A DNA stretch of 64,000 nucleotides from Aquipuribacter hungaricus (GTDB lineage Bacteria > Actinomycetota > Actinomycetes > Actinomycetales > JBBAYJ01): assembly GCF_042663885.1 (NCBI RefSeq), contig NZ_JBHSXV010000001.1; one strand, given 5' to 3'. Both the position numbers and the translations under genes were made by a program. Below the pieces are notes generated by a model. That model worked only from the letters and a program-made list of their open reading frames with translations, searched no databases and was not told where the DNA came from. Shown one piece after another: positions 1-9,025 of this stretch. Numbering within the stretch: the first letter of the stretch is position 1; the number at the start of each line of letters is the position of its first letter.

Positions 1-1
1 C

Positions 2-3000
2 GACCTGGTCGACCTGCGCCCCGAGGGCTTCGAGCCGATGGTGTCGGGGCTCGACCTGACCGACGACGGCGAGCTGGTGGTGCTGACCTCCGGCGCCGTC
101 AGCCCGGCCGGCTACCCCGACGAGCCCACGCCCGGCGAGGTGTTCGTCCTGTCCGGCGTCGACGAGGCGGACGGCCCCGAGGACGTCACCTACACCCGCG
201 TCGCCACCAACCTCGTCACGCCCATGGGCGTCGACGTCATCGGCGACAGCATCTGGGTGTCGGAGAAGTACGGCCTGACCGAGCTCACCCCCGACACCGA
301 CGGCGACGGGCTCATGGAGCACCGGTCGCACGCCTCCTGGCCCAGCGGCGGCAACTTCCACGAGTTCGCCTTCGGCCTGCTGCACGACGAGGAGTACTTC
401 TACGTCAGCCGGTCCGTGGCCATCAACAACGGTGGCGCCACGACGGACCCGCAGCCGGGCGAGGACGCCGGCACGAGCATCAAGATCGACCGCGAGACCG
501 GTGAGGTCAGCCTGGTCGCGGGCGGTCTGCGCACCCCCAACGGCATGGGCTGGGGACCGGAGGACGGGCTGTTCGCCATGGACAACCAGGGCTCCTGGCT
601 GCCGGCGTCGAAGATGGTCCACATCAAGCAGGACCGGTTCTTCAACCACTACACCAACCCGGCCGGGCCCTTCGACGACCAGCCGGTCACCCAGCCGGTC
701 GTCTGGGTCCCCCAGAACGAGATCGGCAACTCCCCCAGCACCCCGGTCATGGTGACCGAGGGCGTCTACGCGGGCCAGATGGTCTTCGGCGACGTCACCT
801 ACGGCGGCCTGCAGCGGGCGTTCCTGGAGAAGGTCGACGGTGAGTACCAGGGCGCCGTCTTCCGTCACACCGCGGGCCTCGAGGCCGGCGTCAACCGCAC
901 CATCATCGGTCCGGACGGCACCGTCTACGTCGGCGGCATCGGCGAGGCCGGCAACTGGAGCGAGCCCGGCAAGCTCCGCTACGGGCTGCAGAAGCTGACC
1001 CCGAACGGCGGCACCACCTTCGACATGCAGTCGATGGAGGTCGTCGACGGCGGCTTCGAGATCACCTACACCGAGCCCCTGTCGGACGAGACGCTGGCCG
1101 GCATCGAGTCCGCCTACCAGATCCAGCAGTGGCGCTACCTGCCCACCCCGTCCTACGGCGGGCCGAAGATCGACGAGGAGCCGCTGTTCGTCAGCGAGGC
1201 CACGGTGTCGGAGGACCGCACCAGCGTCACGCTGCAGGTCGACGGCCTCAGGCCGGGACGGGTCGTGCACCTGCGCTCCCCGAGGCCCTTCGCGGCCGCG
1301 GACGGCACCGAGCTGTGGAACACCGAGGCCTGGTACACCCTCAACTCCCTGCCCGGCTACGAGGCGCCCGCCGACCGCGGGTACCACGAGGCCGAGGAGG
1401 CCACGCTCCGCTTCGGCGCGAACGTGCAGACCGAGCACAGCGGCTACTCCGGTGCGGGCTTCGCCGGCGGCTTCTCCAACGCCGGCGCCGAGCTGACCTT
1501 CACCACCTCGGTGGAGCAGGCCGGTACGTACCCGGTCAACGTCCGCTACGCCAACGGGCCCAACCCCTTCTCCGGCACCAAGGAGGTCGCGCTGTACGTC
1601 AACGGCGCGAAGGTCGACCCGGTCGCGTTCCCCGACACCGGTGACTGGAAGACGTGGGAGTGGCTCACCCGTGACCTGGCCCTGCAGGCCGGCGAGAACA
1701 CCATCACCCTGAAGTACGACGACGACGTCGACGGCAACGTCAACGTCGACGTGCTGACGGTCGGTGACCAGCTGGACATCTGCACCCCGACCCCGGCGGA
1801 CGAGGGCTACACCTCGTTGTTCGACGGCACGCTGGCCTCCCTCGACAGCTGGCGGATGGCGGGCCCCGGCTCGTTCGGCCGCGTCGCCGACTGCAGCATC
1901 CGCGGCGAGGGCGGGCTCGGCCTGCTCTGGTTCACCGAGCAGCAGTTCTCCGACCAGTACACGCTCGCCCTGGACTGGAAGCTGGTCAAGGACGACAACG
2001 GCGGGATCTTCGTCGGCTTCCCGAACCCGGGGAACGACCCGTGGGTGGCCGTCAACTCCGGCTACGAGATCCAGGTCGACGCGACCGACGCCGCCGACCG
2101 CACCACCGGTGCCGTCTACACCTTCCAGGGCGCGGACCCCGACGCCGTGGAGCAGGCGCTCAACCCGGTCGGCCGCTGGAACAGCTACGAGATCGCCGTC
2201 GACGGCGACCGCATCAGGATCAGCCTCAACGGCGTGCTGGTGAACGACTTCACCAGCACCGACCCCGCGCGCGACCTGGCCGGCTTCATCGGCGTCCAGA
2301 ACCACGGTGGCGGCGAGACCGTGTACTACCGCGACATCCAGGTCAAGGGCGGCGTCGACTTCGCCGGCAGCTACGAGGCCGAGGACGCCGAGCTGCTCGG
2401 CGGCGCGAACGTCGGCACCGAGCACGCCGGCTACTCCGGCGCCGGCTACGTGCAGGGCATCGAGCAGGTGGGCGCGGGCGTGACCTTCGAGGTCGACGTC
2501 GACGCCGACGGCAGCTACCCGCTGCACCTGGGCTACGCCAACGGGCCCAACCCCTTCGACGGCGACAAGACCCTGTCGCTGTACGTCAACGGGCAGGAGC
2601 AGGACGACCTCGTGCTGCCCCGCCTGGGCACCTGGAAGGCCTGGGGCACCGTGGTCCGCTCGGTCGACCTGCAGGAGGGCGCCAACAGCATCACGGTGCG
2701 CTTCGACGACGGTGACGACGGCAACGTCAACCTGGACGTGCTCCGGGTGGGCGAGGTCCAGGAGGAGCCCGTCTACCTCGACAGCCACGAGGCCGAGGAC
2801 GCCCAGCTCGGCGGCGGCGCCAACCCCAGCACGGAGCATGCCGGCTACTCCGGTTCCGGCTACGTGCAGGGCTTCCAGCAGGTCGGCGCCGAGGTCACGT
2901 TCGAGGTGGACGTGCCGGACAACGGGCGGTACCCGCTGCACCTGCGCTACGCCAACGGCCCGAACCCCTTCGACGGGGACAAGACGGTGTCGATGTACGT

Positions 3001-4321
3001 CAACGGCACCGAGGTCGACCAGCTCGTCCTGCCGCGCACCGGCGCCTGGGCGACCTGGAGCACCGTGGTCCGTGAGGCCGCCCTGGTGGCCGGCACCAAC
3101 ACCGTGACCATCCGCTACGAGGACGGCGACGACGGCAACGTCAACCTCGACGTCCTCAAGGTGGGCGAGTACCTGGGCCCGGTCCTCATCGGCAGCTACG
3201 AGGCCGAGGACGCCGGGCTGGCCGGCAGCGCCAACGTCAGCACGGAGCACGCCGGGTTCACCGGCAGCGGCTACGTGCAGGGCTTCGGCGACGTCGGGGC
3301 CGGGGTGACCTTCGAGGTGGAGGTCGACGAGGCCGGGACGTACCCGCTGCACCTGCGCTACGCCAACGGCCCCAACCCGTTCCAGGGCGACAAGAGCGTG
3401 TCGATGTACGTCAACGGCACGGAGCTCGACGAGCTCGTCCTGCCGAGCACCGGCACCTGGCCGACCTGGGGCACCGTGGAGCGCGAGGTCGCCCTAGACG
3501 CGGGCGTCAACACCGTCTCGGTCCGCCACGAGGCGGGCGACGACGGCCACGTCAACCTCGACGCGCTCCTGGTCGAGGCGGCCGTGGAGACCTCGGAGCC
3601 GGACACCACGGCGCCGGTCACCGCGGCGACCGTGTCGGGCACGCCGGTCGAGGGCTGGCACACCGACGAGCCCACCGTCACCCTCACCGCCACCGACGAC
3701 GGCGACGTCGCCGGCACGGAGTACCAGCTGGGCGACGGCGGGTGGGTCGTCTACACCGGGCCCTTCGCCGTGACCGGGGAGGGCGAGCACGTGGTCCGGT
3801 TCCGCTCCACCGACGCCGCCGGCAACGTGGAGGAGGCGCAGAGCATCGAGCTCCGCGTAGACACCCGCGCGCCGGAGGTCACGTGGGAGGGCGCGACGTC
3901 CTACACGATCGACCAGGACGTCAGCGTGACCTGCTCGGCCGTCGACCCGGAGCCGGGCTCCGGTCTGGCCGACGACACCTGCTCCGACGTCGAGGGCCGC
4001 GCCTGGTTCTTCGGCTCCGGCGCCCACGAGCTCGAGGCCTCGGCCACCGACGTCGCAGGCAACACCGGCACGTCGACGGCGACGTTCGAGGTCCAGGTCA
4101 CCTTCGACTCCCTCGCGTCCGTCGTCGAGGAGCTCGTCGACAACCGGGGCGCCGTGCGCGGGCTGACCGACAAGCTCGAGCGGGCCGAGGACGCGGACCG
4201 TCCGCGCACCCGGGCCGCCCTGCTGGCCGCGTTCGACCGCCAGCTGGCCGGGCAGGTCGGTCGCTCGGTGAGCGCCGAGCACGCCGAGATGCTGGACGGC
4301 TTCACGGACGAGCTGGAGTGA
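2..4321 (+). CDS. Large modular carbohydrate-binding protein, 5' end outside window
   Basis: The frame is open from the first bases, so the start and any signal peptide lie upstream. Numbering here counts from the first in-frame ATG at base 38. Residues about 1-330 resemble a beta-propeller of the sorbosone/PQQ dehydrogenase type (IGPDGTVYVGG). Four CBM6/CBM35-like modules lie at about 448-577, 777-906, 915-1044 and 1051-1181. Each opens like YEAEDA, contains YANGPNPF and ends near DGNVNLDVL. A DUF1080/LamG-like sandwich (589-771, from LFDGTLASLDSW) separates the first two modules. Two Ig-like segments (about 1188-1354, RSTDAAGNVE) and a helical FIMAH-like tail of about 70 residues finish the protein. 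It is probably secreted and binds or processes glycans. No catalytic residue can be assigned. A strong hairpin terminator follows. Confidence 0.8.
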   Translation, partial: DLVDLRPEGFEPMVSGLDLTDDGELVVLTSGAVSPAGYPDEPTPGEVFVLSGVDEADGPEDVTYTRVATNLVTPMGVDVIGDSIWVSEKYGLTELTPDTDGDGLMEHRSHASWPSGGNFHEFAFGLLHDEEYFYVSRSVAINNGGATTDPQPGEDAGTSIKIDRETGEVSLVAGGLRTPNGMGWGPEDGLFAMDNQGSWLPASKMVHIKQDRFFNHYTNPAGPFDDQPVTQPVVWVPQNEIGNSPSTPVMVTEGVYAGQMVFGDVTYGGLQRAFLEKVDGEYQGAVFRHTAGLEAGVNRTIIGPDGTVYVGGIGEAGNWSEPGKLRYGLQKLTPNGGTTFDMQSMEVVDGGFEITYTEPLSDETLAGIESAYQIQQWRYLPTPSYGGPKIDEEPLFVSEATVSEDRTSVTLQVDGLRPGRVVHLRSPRPFAAADGTELWNTEAWYTLNSLPGYEAPADRGYHEAEEATLRFGANVQTEHSGYSGAGFAGGFSNAGAELTFTTSVEQAGTYPVNVRYANGPNPFSGTKEVALYVNGAKVDPVAFPDTGDWKTWEWLTRDLALQAGENTITLKYDDDVDGNVNVDVLTVGDQLDICTPTPADEGYTSLFDGTLASLDSWRMAGPGSFGRVADCSIRGEGGLGLLWFTEQQFSDQYTLALDWKLVKDDNGGIFVGFPNPGNDPWVAVNSGYEIQVDATDAADRTTGAVYTFQGADPDAVEQALNPVGRWNSYEIAVDGDRIRISLNGVLVNDFTSTDPARDLAGFIGVQNHGGGETVYYRDIQVKGGVDFAGSYEAEDAELLGGANVGTEHAGYSGAGYVQGIEQVGAGVTFEVDVDADGSYPLHLGYANGPNPFDGDKTLSLYVNGQEQDDLVLPRLGTWKAWGTVVRSVDLQEGANSITVRFDDGDDGNVNLDVLRVGEVQEEPVYLDSHEAEDAQLGGGANPSTEHAGYSGSGYVQGFQQVGAEVTFEVDVPDNGRYPLHLRYANGPNPFDGDKTVSMYVNGTEVDQLVLPRTGAWATWSTVVREAALVAGTNTVTIRYEDGDDGNVNLDVLKVGEYLGPVLIGSYEAEDAGLAGSANVSTEHAGFTGSGYVQGFGDVGAGVTFEVEVDEAGTYPLHLRYANGPNPFQGDKSVSMYVNGTELDELVLPSTGTWPTWGTVEREVALDAGVNTVSVRHEAGDDGHVNLDALLVEAAVETSEPDTTAPVTAATVSGTPVEGWHTDEPTVTLTATDDGDVAGTEYQLGDGGWVVYTGPFAVTGEGEHVVRFRSTDAAGNVEEAQSIELRVDTRAPEVTWEGATSYTIDQDVSVTCSAVDPEPGSGLADDTCSDVEGRAWFFGSGAHELEASATDVAGNTGTSTATFEVQVTFDSLASVVEELVDNRGAVRGLTDKLERAEDADRPRTRAALLAAFDRQLAGQVGRSVSAEHAEMLDGFTDELE

Positions 4322-4338
4322 TCTAGCCCGTTCCCGGC

Positions 4339-4378
4339 GACGGCCGGGGTGGGTCCGCGAGGACCTGCCCCGGCCGTC
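4339..4378 (+). terminator. Hairpin terminator after the modular protein
   Basis: An 11-base arm (GACGGCCGGGG) pairs perfectly with CCCCGGCCGTC. Inside it a second stem GGTCC-gcga-GGACC makes one long rod. It starts 18 bases after the TGA of the modular protein. There is no U tract, as is common in high-GC actinobacteria. Confidence 0.7.
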
Positions 4379-4461
4379 GTCGTCCTGGGCGGCCCTGCCC
4401 CATGGTGTCGCCCTGGGGACGGAGACGAGATGCGCGCAGGATGCACGCGGTGCGACGACGA

Positions 4462-4499
4462 ACGGCCCCTCCCCCACGTCTCCGCAGGTGAGGGGCCGT
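4462..4499 (-). terminator. Hairpin terminator after tRNA-Asn
   Basis: Ten-base arms ACGGCCCCTC and GAGGGGCCGT flank an 18-base loop. The hairpin lies 9 bases beyond the 3' end of the leftward tRNA-Asn gene, so it most likely ends that transcript. Confidence 0.65.
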
Positions 4500-4508
4500 C
4501 CGAGGTTG

Positions 4509-4581
4509 CTCCCGCCACTGGACTCGAACCAGTAACCTGCCGGTTAACAGCCGGCTGCTCTGCCAATTGAGCTAGGCGGGA
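4509..4581 (-). tRNA. tRNA-Asn (anticodon GTT)
   Basis: The reverse strand folds as a complete 73-base cloverleaf. The acceptor stem is TCCCGCC/GGCGGGA with discriminator G, the anticodon stem is CCGGC/GCCGG around loop TGTTAAC, and the T arm carries GGTTCGAGTCC. The CCA end is not encoded. It lies downstream of the dnaG block, as a stand-alone gene followed by its own hairpin. Confidence 0.95.
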
Positions 4582-4655
4582 TCGTGCACCGCGGGCACCA
4601 CAGGTGGCCCCCGCGTCGACGAGGTTAGCACCGCCCCGTCCTGCACCGGTGCACC

Positions 4656-5195
4656 TCAGGTCCGGCCGGGCCGCCCGCGCTCGTCGAGCCGGAGGTCGGC
4701 GGTCATGTCCCGGCGGGCCTGCTCGACCTGCGCGGCCACCTCGGGCACCGAGGGGTCGATGCCGGGGTCGACCGCCAGCTGCAGCGTGACCTCCTCCTCC
4801 GGGGTCCGGCGCGCGACGACGTGAACACCCTTGCCCCGGCGGACCTCGACGAGCCGGACCACGACGACGCTGTTCTGCACCCGCTCGCGCACGGTCTCCG
4901 GCAGCCGCCCGGGGCTGGCCCCGACCGGGACGCTCCACCGGGCGCCGTCGACGAGGCGGACGTCGAGCAGCTGCTCGCTCGGCACCGTCGTCGCGGTGCG
5001 GACGTCGGTCCACGCCACCCGGCGGGCGGTGTCCGGGACCCCGCCCTCCCCCAGCGTGGTGACCACGTGCAGGGCGTGCGTGGTGGCGAACGTCCAGCCG
5101 CCGTCGACCGCCGCCACGGCCAGGACCCGCTCCCCCGGCCCCAGGCCTGCCGCCGCCAGCACCGGGGCGGGCAGGCGCACCCGGCGCCACCTCAC
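4656..5195 (-). CDS. Conserved actinobacterial protein of unknown function downstream of dnaG
   Basis: A 179-residue soluble protein with no signal peptide or membrane segment. It starts at a GTG overlapping the dnaG stop (GTGA), so it is probably translated from the dnaG message. The first 100 residues contain short beta-strand-like stretches (VLAVAAVDGGWTFATTHALHV, split by a turn) followed by VAWTDV. This pattern is reminiscent of PH-like or YokE-like folds, but that is only a shape impression. The C-terminal third is charged and probably helical (PEVAAQVEQARRDM). Proteins of this kind often follow dnaG in actinobacteria. No function can be given. Confidence 0.7.
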   Translation of the reverse strand: MRWRRVRLPAPVLAAAGLGPGERVLAVAAVDGGWTFATTHALHVVTTLGEGGVPDTARRVAWTDVRTATTVPSEQLLDVRLVDGARWSVPVGASPGRLPETVRERVQNSVVVVRLVEVRRGKGVHVVARRTPEEEVTLQLAVDPGIDPSVPEVAAQVEQARRDMTADLRLDERGRPGRT

Positions 5196-7054
5196 GGCGT
5201 GCCCGTCGCGCGCTCGCGGACCGCGCGCTGGTGCCGCTCGGCGTCCATCAGCTTCGAGAAGGCGTCGGTCCAGGCGTCGGGCTCCTGCTCGCGGTCCAGG
5301 CGGCCGAGCCGTCGCTTGGCGTCCATCACCGTCCGGTTGGCCTCGACCTCGGCGACCTTGGCGACCATCCCGACCGCGAACCGGGGCAGGTCCTTCTCCC
5401 CGGCCGGCAGGTCCATGACGGCCAGCCGGGTGACCAGCTGCTCGACGGCGCTCGGGGCGGCCTCGCGGACGGCGGCGACCAGCTCGGCGCCGGTCCGCCC
5501 GGTCGCGCCGCCCACGGCCATGATCGACTCGTGCACCACCCGGTGCGCGGGCACGGTGAACGCGTCGTCGCCGAGGGTGTCGACCTGGGCACCCACGTGG
5601 TCGGGCACCTGCAGCGCGCAGGCCAGGGCGAACCGCTCGGTGGTCGCGACCGGGTCGTCGGCGTCCACCCGGGTCTGCGAGGAGCGCGAGGCGAGCTGCT
5701 GGGCCCCGTCCGAGCGCGACGCCCGGGCCACCCGCGCGACGACGAAGGCCTCGTCGAGGAAGCCGAGCCAGCGGTCGAGGTTGACGGCGTACCGGTAGCG
5801 GAGCTCGCGGTCCTTGATCGAGGCGACGATGGGCGCGGCCGCGTCGAGCCCGGCCAGGCGCCCCTCCTCGGTGTCGAGGTCGAACTGCGCGAACGTCGAG
5901 CGGATGGCGAACTCGAACAGCGGCACCCGCCGGTCGACGAGCGCGCGCACCGCCGCGTCCCCCTCGGCCTGGCGCAGGTCGCACGGGTCCTTGCCGGACG
6001 GCTCGACCGCGACGAAGGTGCGGGCGACGAACTGCTGGTCGGAGGCGAAGGCGCGCATGGCCGCCTTCTGCCCGGCGGAGTCGCCGTCGAAGGTGAAGAT
6101 GATCTCGCCGGTCGCCGTGACGTCGCCGATGAGGCGGCGGGCGGTGCGCGCGTGGTCGTCGCCGAACGCCGTGCCGCAGGTGGCGACCGCGGTGGTCACC
6201 CCGGCCAGGTGGGCGGCCATGACGTCGGTGTAGCCCTCGACGACCACGAGCCGGCGCTCGCGGGCGATGTCGCGCTTGGCCAGGTCGACGCCGTAGAGCA
6301 CCTGCGACTTCTTGTACAGCGGCGTCTCGGAGGTGTTGAGGTACTTGGCCTCGATCCGGTCGTCGTCGTACAGCCGGCGCGCGCCGAACCCGACGACGTC
6401 GCCCGTGACGTCGCGGATCGGCCACATGAGCCGGCCCCGGAACCGGTCGTAGACCCGGCCCTGGCTGTTCCGCCCGGCCAGGCCGGACACCATGAGCTCC
6501 TCCTCGGTGAACCCGCGCCCGCGCAGGTGCCGCAGCAGCTCCTCGCCGCCGCGCGGGGAGTACCCGACGCCGAAGTGCTCGGCCGCGGCCCGGTCGAAGC
6601 CGCGCTCGGCGAGCAGGGTCCGCGCCTCGCCGGCGTCGGGGGTCATGAGCTGCTCGGCGTACCACTGGGCGGACGCGGCGTTGGCGTCGACGAGGCGCTG
6701 CCGCTGCCCGACCGGCTGCCGCGGGGCACCGCCGCGCCCGCCCGGGGTCTCGTCGTAGCGCAGCTGGACACCGACGCGGGCGGCGAGCCGCTCCACGGCG
6801 TCGGAGAAGCCGAGGTGGTCGATCTTCATGACGAAGGCGATGGCGTCGCCGCCCTCGTCGCAGCCGAAGCAGTGCCAGAGCCCGACCGCGGGACGGACCT
6901 GGAACGACGGCGACTTCTCGTCGTGGAACGGGCACAGGCCCTTGAGGGAGCCGGACCCGGCCCGCCGGAGCGCGACGTGGTCGCCGACGAGCTCGTCGAG
7001 GTGGACCTTCTCCTTGACGGTGGCGACGTCCTCGTCCTTGATCCGCCCGGCCAC
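5192..7054 (-). CDS. dnaG: DNA primase DnaG
   Basis: Synthesises the RNA primers for chromosomal replication. The 620-residue length is typical. The N-terminal CHC2 zinc finger is intact (C41, H44, C62, C65 in CPFH...HCFGC). The Toprim core follows, with VVVEGYTDVMAAH near residue 270 and FTFDGDSAGQ near 315, which hold the acidic metal-binding residues. The C-terminal 180 residues match the helical DnaB-binding region. The start is a GTG giving MAGRIKDEDV. Dgt lies upstream on the same strand with a 59-base gap, and the downstream unknown overlaps by four bases, so a dgt-dnaG transcription unit is likely. Confidence 0.97.
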   Translation of the reverse strand: MAGRIKDEDVATVKEKVHLDELVGDHVALRRAGSGSLKGLCPFHDEKSPSFQVRPAVGLWHCFGCDEGGDAIAFVMKIDHLGFSDAVERLAARVGVQLRYDETPGGRGGAPRQPVGQRQRLVDANAASAQWYAEQLMTPDAGEARTLLAERGFDRAAAEHFGVGYSPRGGEELLRHLRGRGFTEEELMVSGLAGRNSQGRVYDRFRGRLMWPIRDVTGDVVGFGARRLYDDDRIEAKYLNTSETPLYKKSQVLYGVDLAKRDIARERRLVVVEGYTDVMAAHLAGVTTAVATCGTAFGDDHARTARRLIGDVTATGEIIFTFDGDSAGQKAAMRAFASDQQFVARTFVAVEPSGKDPCDLRQAEGDAAVRALVDRRVPLFEFAIRSTFAQFDLDTEEGRLAGLDAAAPIVASIKDRELRYRYAVNLDRWLGFLDEAFVVARVARASRSDGAQQLASRSSQTRVDADDPVATTERFALACALQVPDHVGAQVDTLGDDAFTVPAHRVVHESIMAVGGATGRTGAELVAAVREAAPSAVEQLVTRLAVMDLPAGEKDLPRFAVGMVAKVAEVEANRTVMDAKRRLGRLDREQEPDAWTDAFSKLMDAERHQRAVRERATGTP

Positions 7055-7113
7055 CGCACGAGTCTAGGTCGCCCCCGGGCACCCCCCGTGCGGGCCCGGG
7101 GCCGCCTGTGGGC

Positions 7114-8394
7114 TCAGCCGACCAGGCTGCGGTGCCAGACCACGGCGCTCGTGTCGGTGAGCGCGGCGACCTGGTCCACGACCACCCGCAGGGCCGCGGC
7201 GTCGTCGGCCGCCTCGGCGAGGTCGGCCGCGTACGGCGGCTGCATGACCTCCCCGCCCACCACGAGGAGGGCGTCGACGAGCTCGGCGAGCAGCTCCTGC
7301 TGCTGGGCGTACACGGGCAGCCGCTCGTCGGCGCTCATGACGTAGTGCGCCGCGACGGCCTTGAGAGCGACGACCTCCGCGACGGTGTCCTCGGGGACGA
7401 CGAGGCCGGCGCCGTGCCGGGTGAGCGGCCCGTCGCCGTACCGGGCGCGGGTGGCCTCGTCGGCCGCCCCGGCGAACCGGCCCACGAGGGCGCTCGTCAT
7501 CGTCTTCAGCGCCGCGAGGCCGCGACGGCTGCCGTCGAACCCCTCGACCCACTCCGGCAGCGCCTGCAGCCGCAGCAGGGCGGCCTCGACCGAGCCGCCG
7601 TCCACCCCGGTGCCGTACCAGCGGGCGGCGGTCGCGGCGACGTCGGCGCGCTCGGCCGGCGAGCGGAGGACGCCGAGGTCGAGCCGGTCGGCGACGACGC
7701 CGTCCTCGACGTCGTGGACGCTGTAGGCCACGTCGTCGGCGAGGTCCATGACCTGGGCCTCGAGGCTCCTCGCCCCGGGCGCGGCGCCCTCGCGCAGCCA
7801 GGCGAAGACGGCCAGGTCGTCGGCGTAGACGCCGAACTTCCCCTCCGGCAGGCCCTCGGGCTGGTCCCCGCGCGGCCACGGGTACTTGGTCGCGGCGTCC
7901 AGGGTGGCCCGGGTCAGGTTGAGGCCGGCGCTGCTGCCGTCCTCGCGCACGACCTTGGGCTCGAGCCGGGTGAGCACGCGAAGGGTCTGGGCGTTGCCCT
8001 CGAACCCGCCGACCTCGGCGGCCACCTCGTCCAGCACGGTCTCGCCGGTGTGGCCGAAGGGAGGGTGCCCGAGGTCGTGGGCCAGGCACGCCGCGTCGAC
8101 GACGTCGGGGTCGCAGCCGAGCCCGGCGCCGAGCTCGCGGCCGACCTGCGCCACCTCCAGGGAGTGCGTCAGGCGGTTCCGGACGAAGTCGTCGCTGTCG
8201 GGGCCGACGACCTGCGTCTTGGCGGCCAGCCGGCGCAGCGCGGAGGCGTGGAGCACCCGGGCCCGGTCGCGCGCGAAGGCGGTACGGCGGCTGCTCTTGG
8301 CCGGCTCGGGGACGAGCCGATCGCGCGCGCGGTCGTCGTAGCCGGCGACCTCGCCGTCACGGTCCCTGTCCTCCTGCGGGGGGCGGGTGCTCAC
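7114..8394 (-). CDS. dgt: Deoxyguanosinetriphosphate triphosphohydrolase-like protein
   Basis: An HD-domain dNTP triphosphohydrolase that cleaves dNTPs to nucleoside and tripolyphosphate and limits nucleotide pools. The metal ligands are visible: H77 in RLTHSLEVAQV, then H106-D107 in LAHDLGHPPFGHTGE, and a later D in DLADDVAYSVHD. The length of 426 residues fits the family. The stop overlaps the following membrane gene's last codons, giving tight packing with dusB upstream and dnaG downstream. This dusB-dgt-dnaG order is common in actinobacteria. The exact substrate preference cannot be read from sequence. Confidence 0.93.
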   Translation of the reverse strand: MSTRPPQEDRDRDGEVAGYDDRARDRLVPEPAKSSRRTAFARDRARVLHASALRRLAAKTQVVGPDSDDFVRNRLTHSLEVAQVGRELGAGLGCDPDVVDAACLAHDLGHPPFGHTGETVLDEVAAEVGGFEGNAQTLRVLTRLEPKVVREDGSSAGLNLTRATLDAATKYPWPRGDQPEGLPEGKFGVYADDLAVFAWLREGAAPGARSLEAQVMDLADDVAYSVHDVEDGVVADRLDLGVLRSPAERADVAATAARWYGTGVDGGSVEAALLRLQALPEWVEGFDGSRRGLAALKTMTSALVGRFAGAADEATRARYGDGPLTRHGAGLVVPEDTVAEVVALKAVAAHYVMSADERLPVYAQQQELLAELVDALLVVGGEVMQPPYAADLAEAADDAAALRVVVDQVAALTDTSAVVWHRSLVG

Positions 8395-9025
8395 GGCACG
8401 CTCACCCCGGCGGCCTGCACGAGGACGCCGGCGGTCTCGCGGACGACGTAGCTGACCTCGCGGCCGAGGTCGCCCGTGCTGGGCCCGGTGCGGGTCGGGC
8501 TGGCGCCGGCGACGCGCAGGCCGAGGTCGTCGGCCATGGTCCGGACGCGGTACACGTGCCAGGGGTCGCTCACCACGAGCACACCCTGCTGCCAGCCGGA
8601 GCCCTGCGCGAGCGCGGCGACCGGGACGAGGCTGTCGATGGTGTTGCCGCCGGTCGGGACCGCGACGACCGCCGCGGCGGGCACGCCGTGGTCGACGAGC
8701 CAGGTCTGGGCGCTGCCGGCCTCGGTGTACCGGTCCCCCGCCTGGTTGCCGCCGGTCGTCACCACCACCGGCGCCAGCCCGGCCTGGTACACTCGAGCGC
8801 GTGCTGCAGCCGCGCCTCGAGCACCGGGCCCGGGCGGCCGTCCAGCTGGGAGGCGCCCAGGACGACGAGGGCGTCGGCGCTCACCCGCTCGTCACGCCCG
8901 GCCACCTGCACCACCCGCGCCGCGACGGCGAGCGGCACCAGGAGCGCGAGGACCACGAGCAGCAGCACGAGGCGGCCGAGCACCCGGCCACCGCGCCCGC
9001 CCCTGCCGACCCTGGCCTCAGCCAC
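8391..9025 (-). pseudogene. YdcF/DUF218-like membrane protein, broken by a one-base frameshift
   Basis: Two adjacent frames together make one DUF218 protein. The first (start GTG at 9025, overlapping the dusB stop) has one hydrophobic membrane segment (LVLLLVVLALLVPLAVAA) and the N-terminal motif ALVVLGASQLDGRPGPVLEAR. It then runs out of frame after LQHALE. The second frame resumes at once with YQAGLAPVVVTTGGNQAGDR and continues through SDPWHVYR to a normal end. One missing base near 8791-8794 explains the break. Related proteins are single-pass membrane enzymes of uncertain function in envelope metabolism. Either the gene is recently inactivated or the base is a sequencing error. Confidence 0.8.

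Noticed and set aside
3494..5190. Minus-strand frames across the modular protein and tRNA-Asn
   Set aside because: They cross a tRNA and two hairpins and show only Ala/Arg/Pro-rich shadow sequence.
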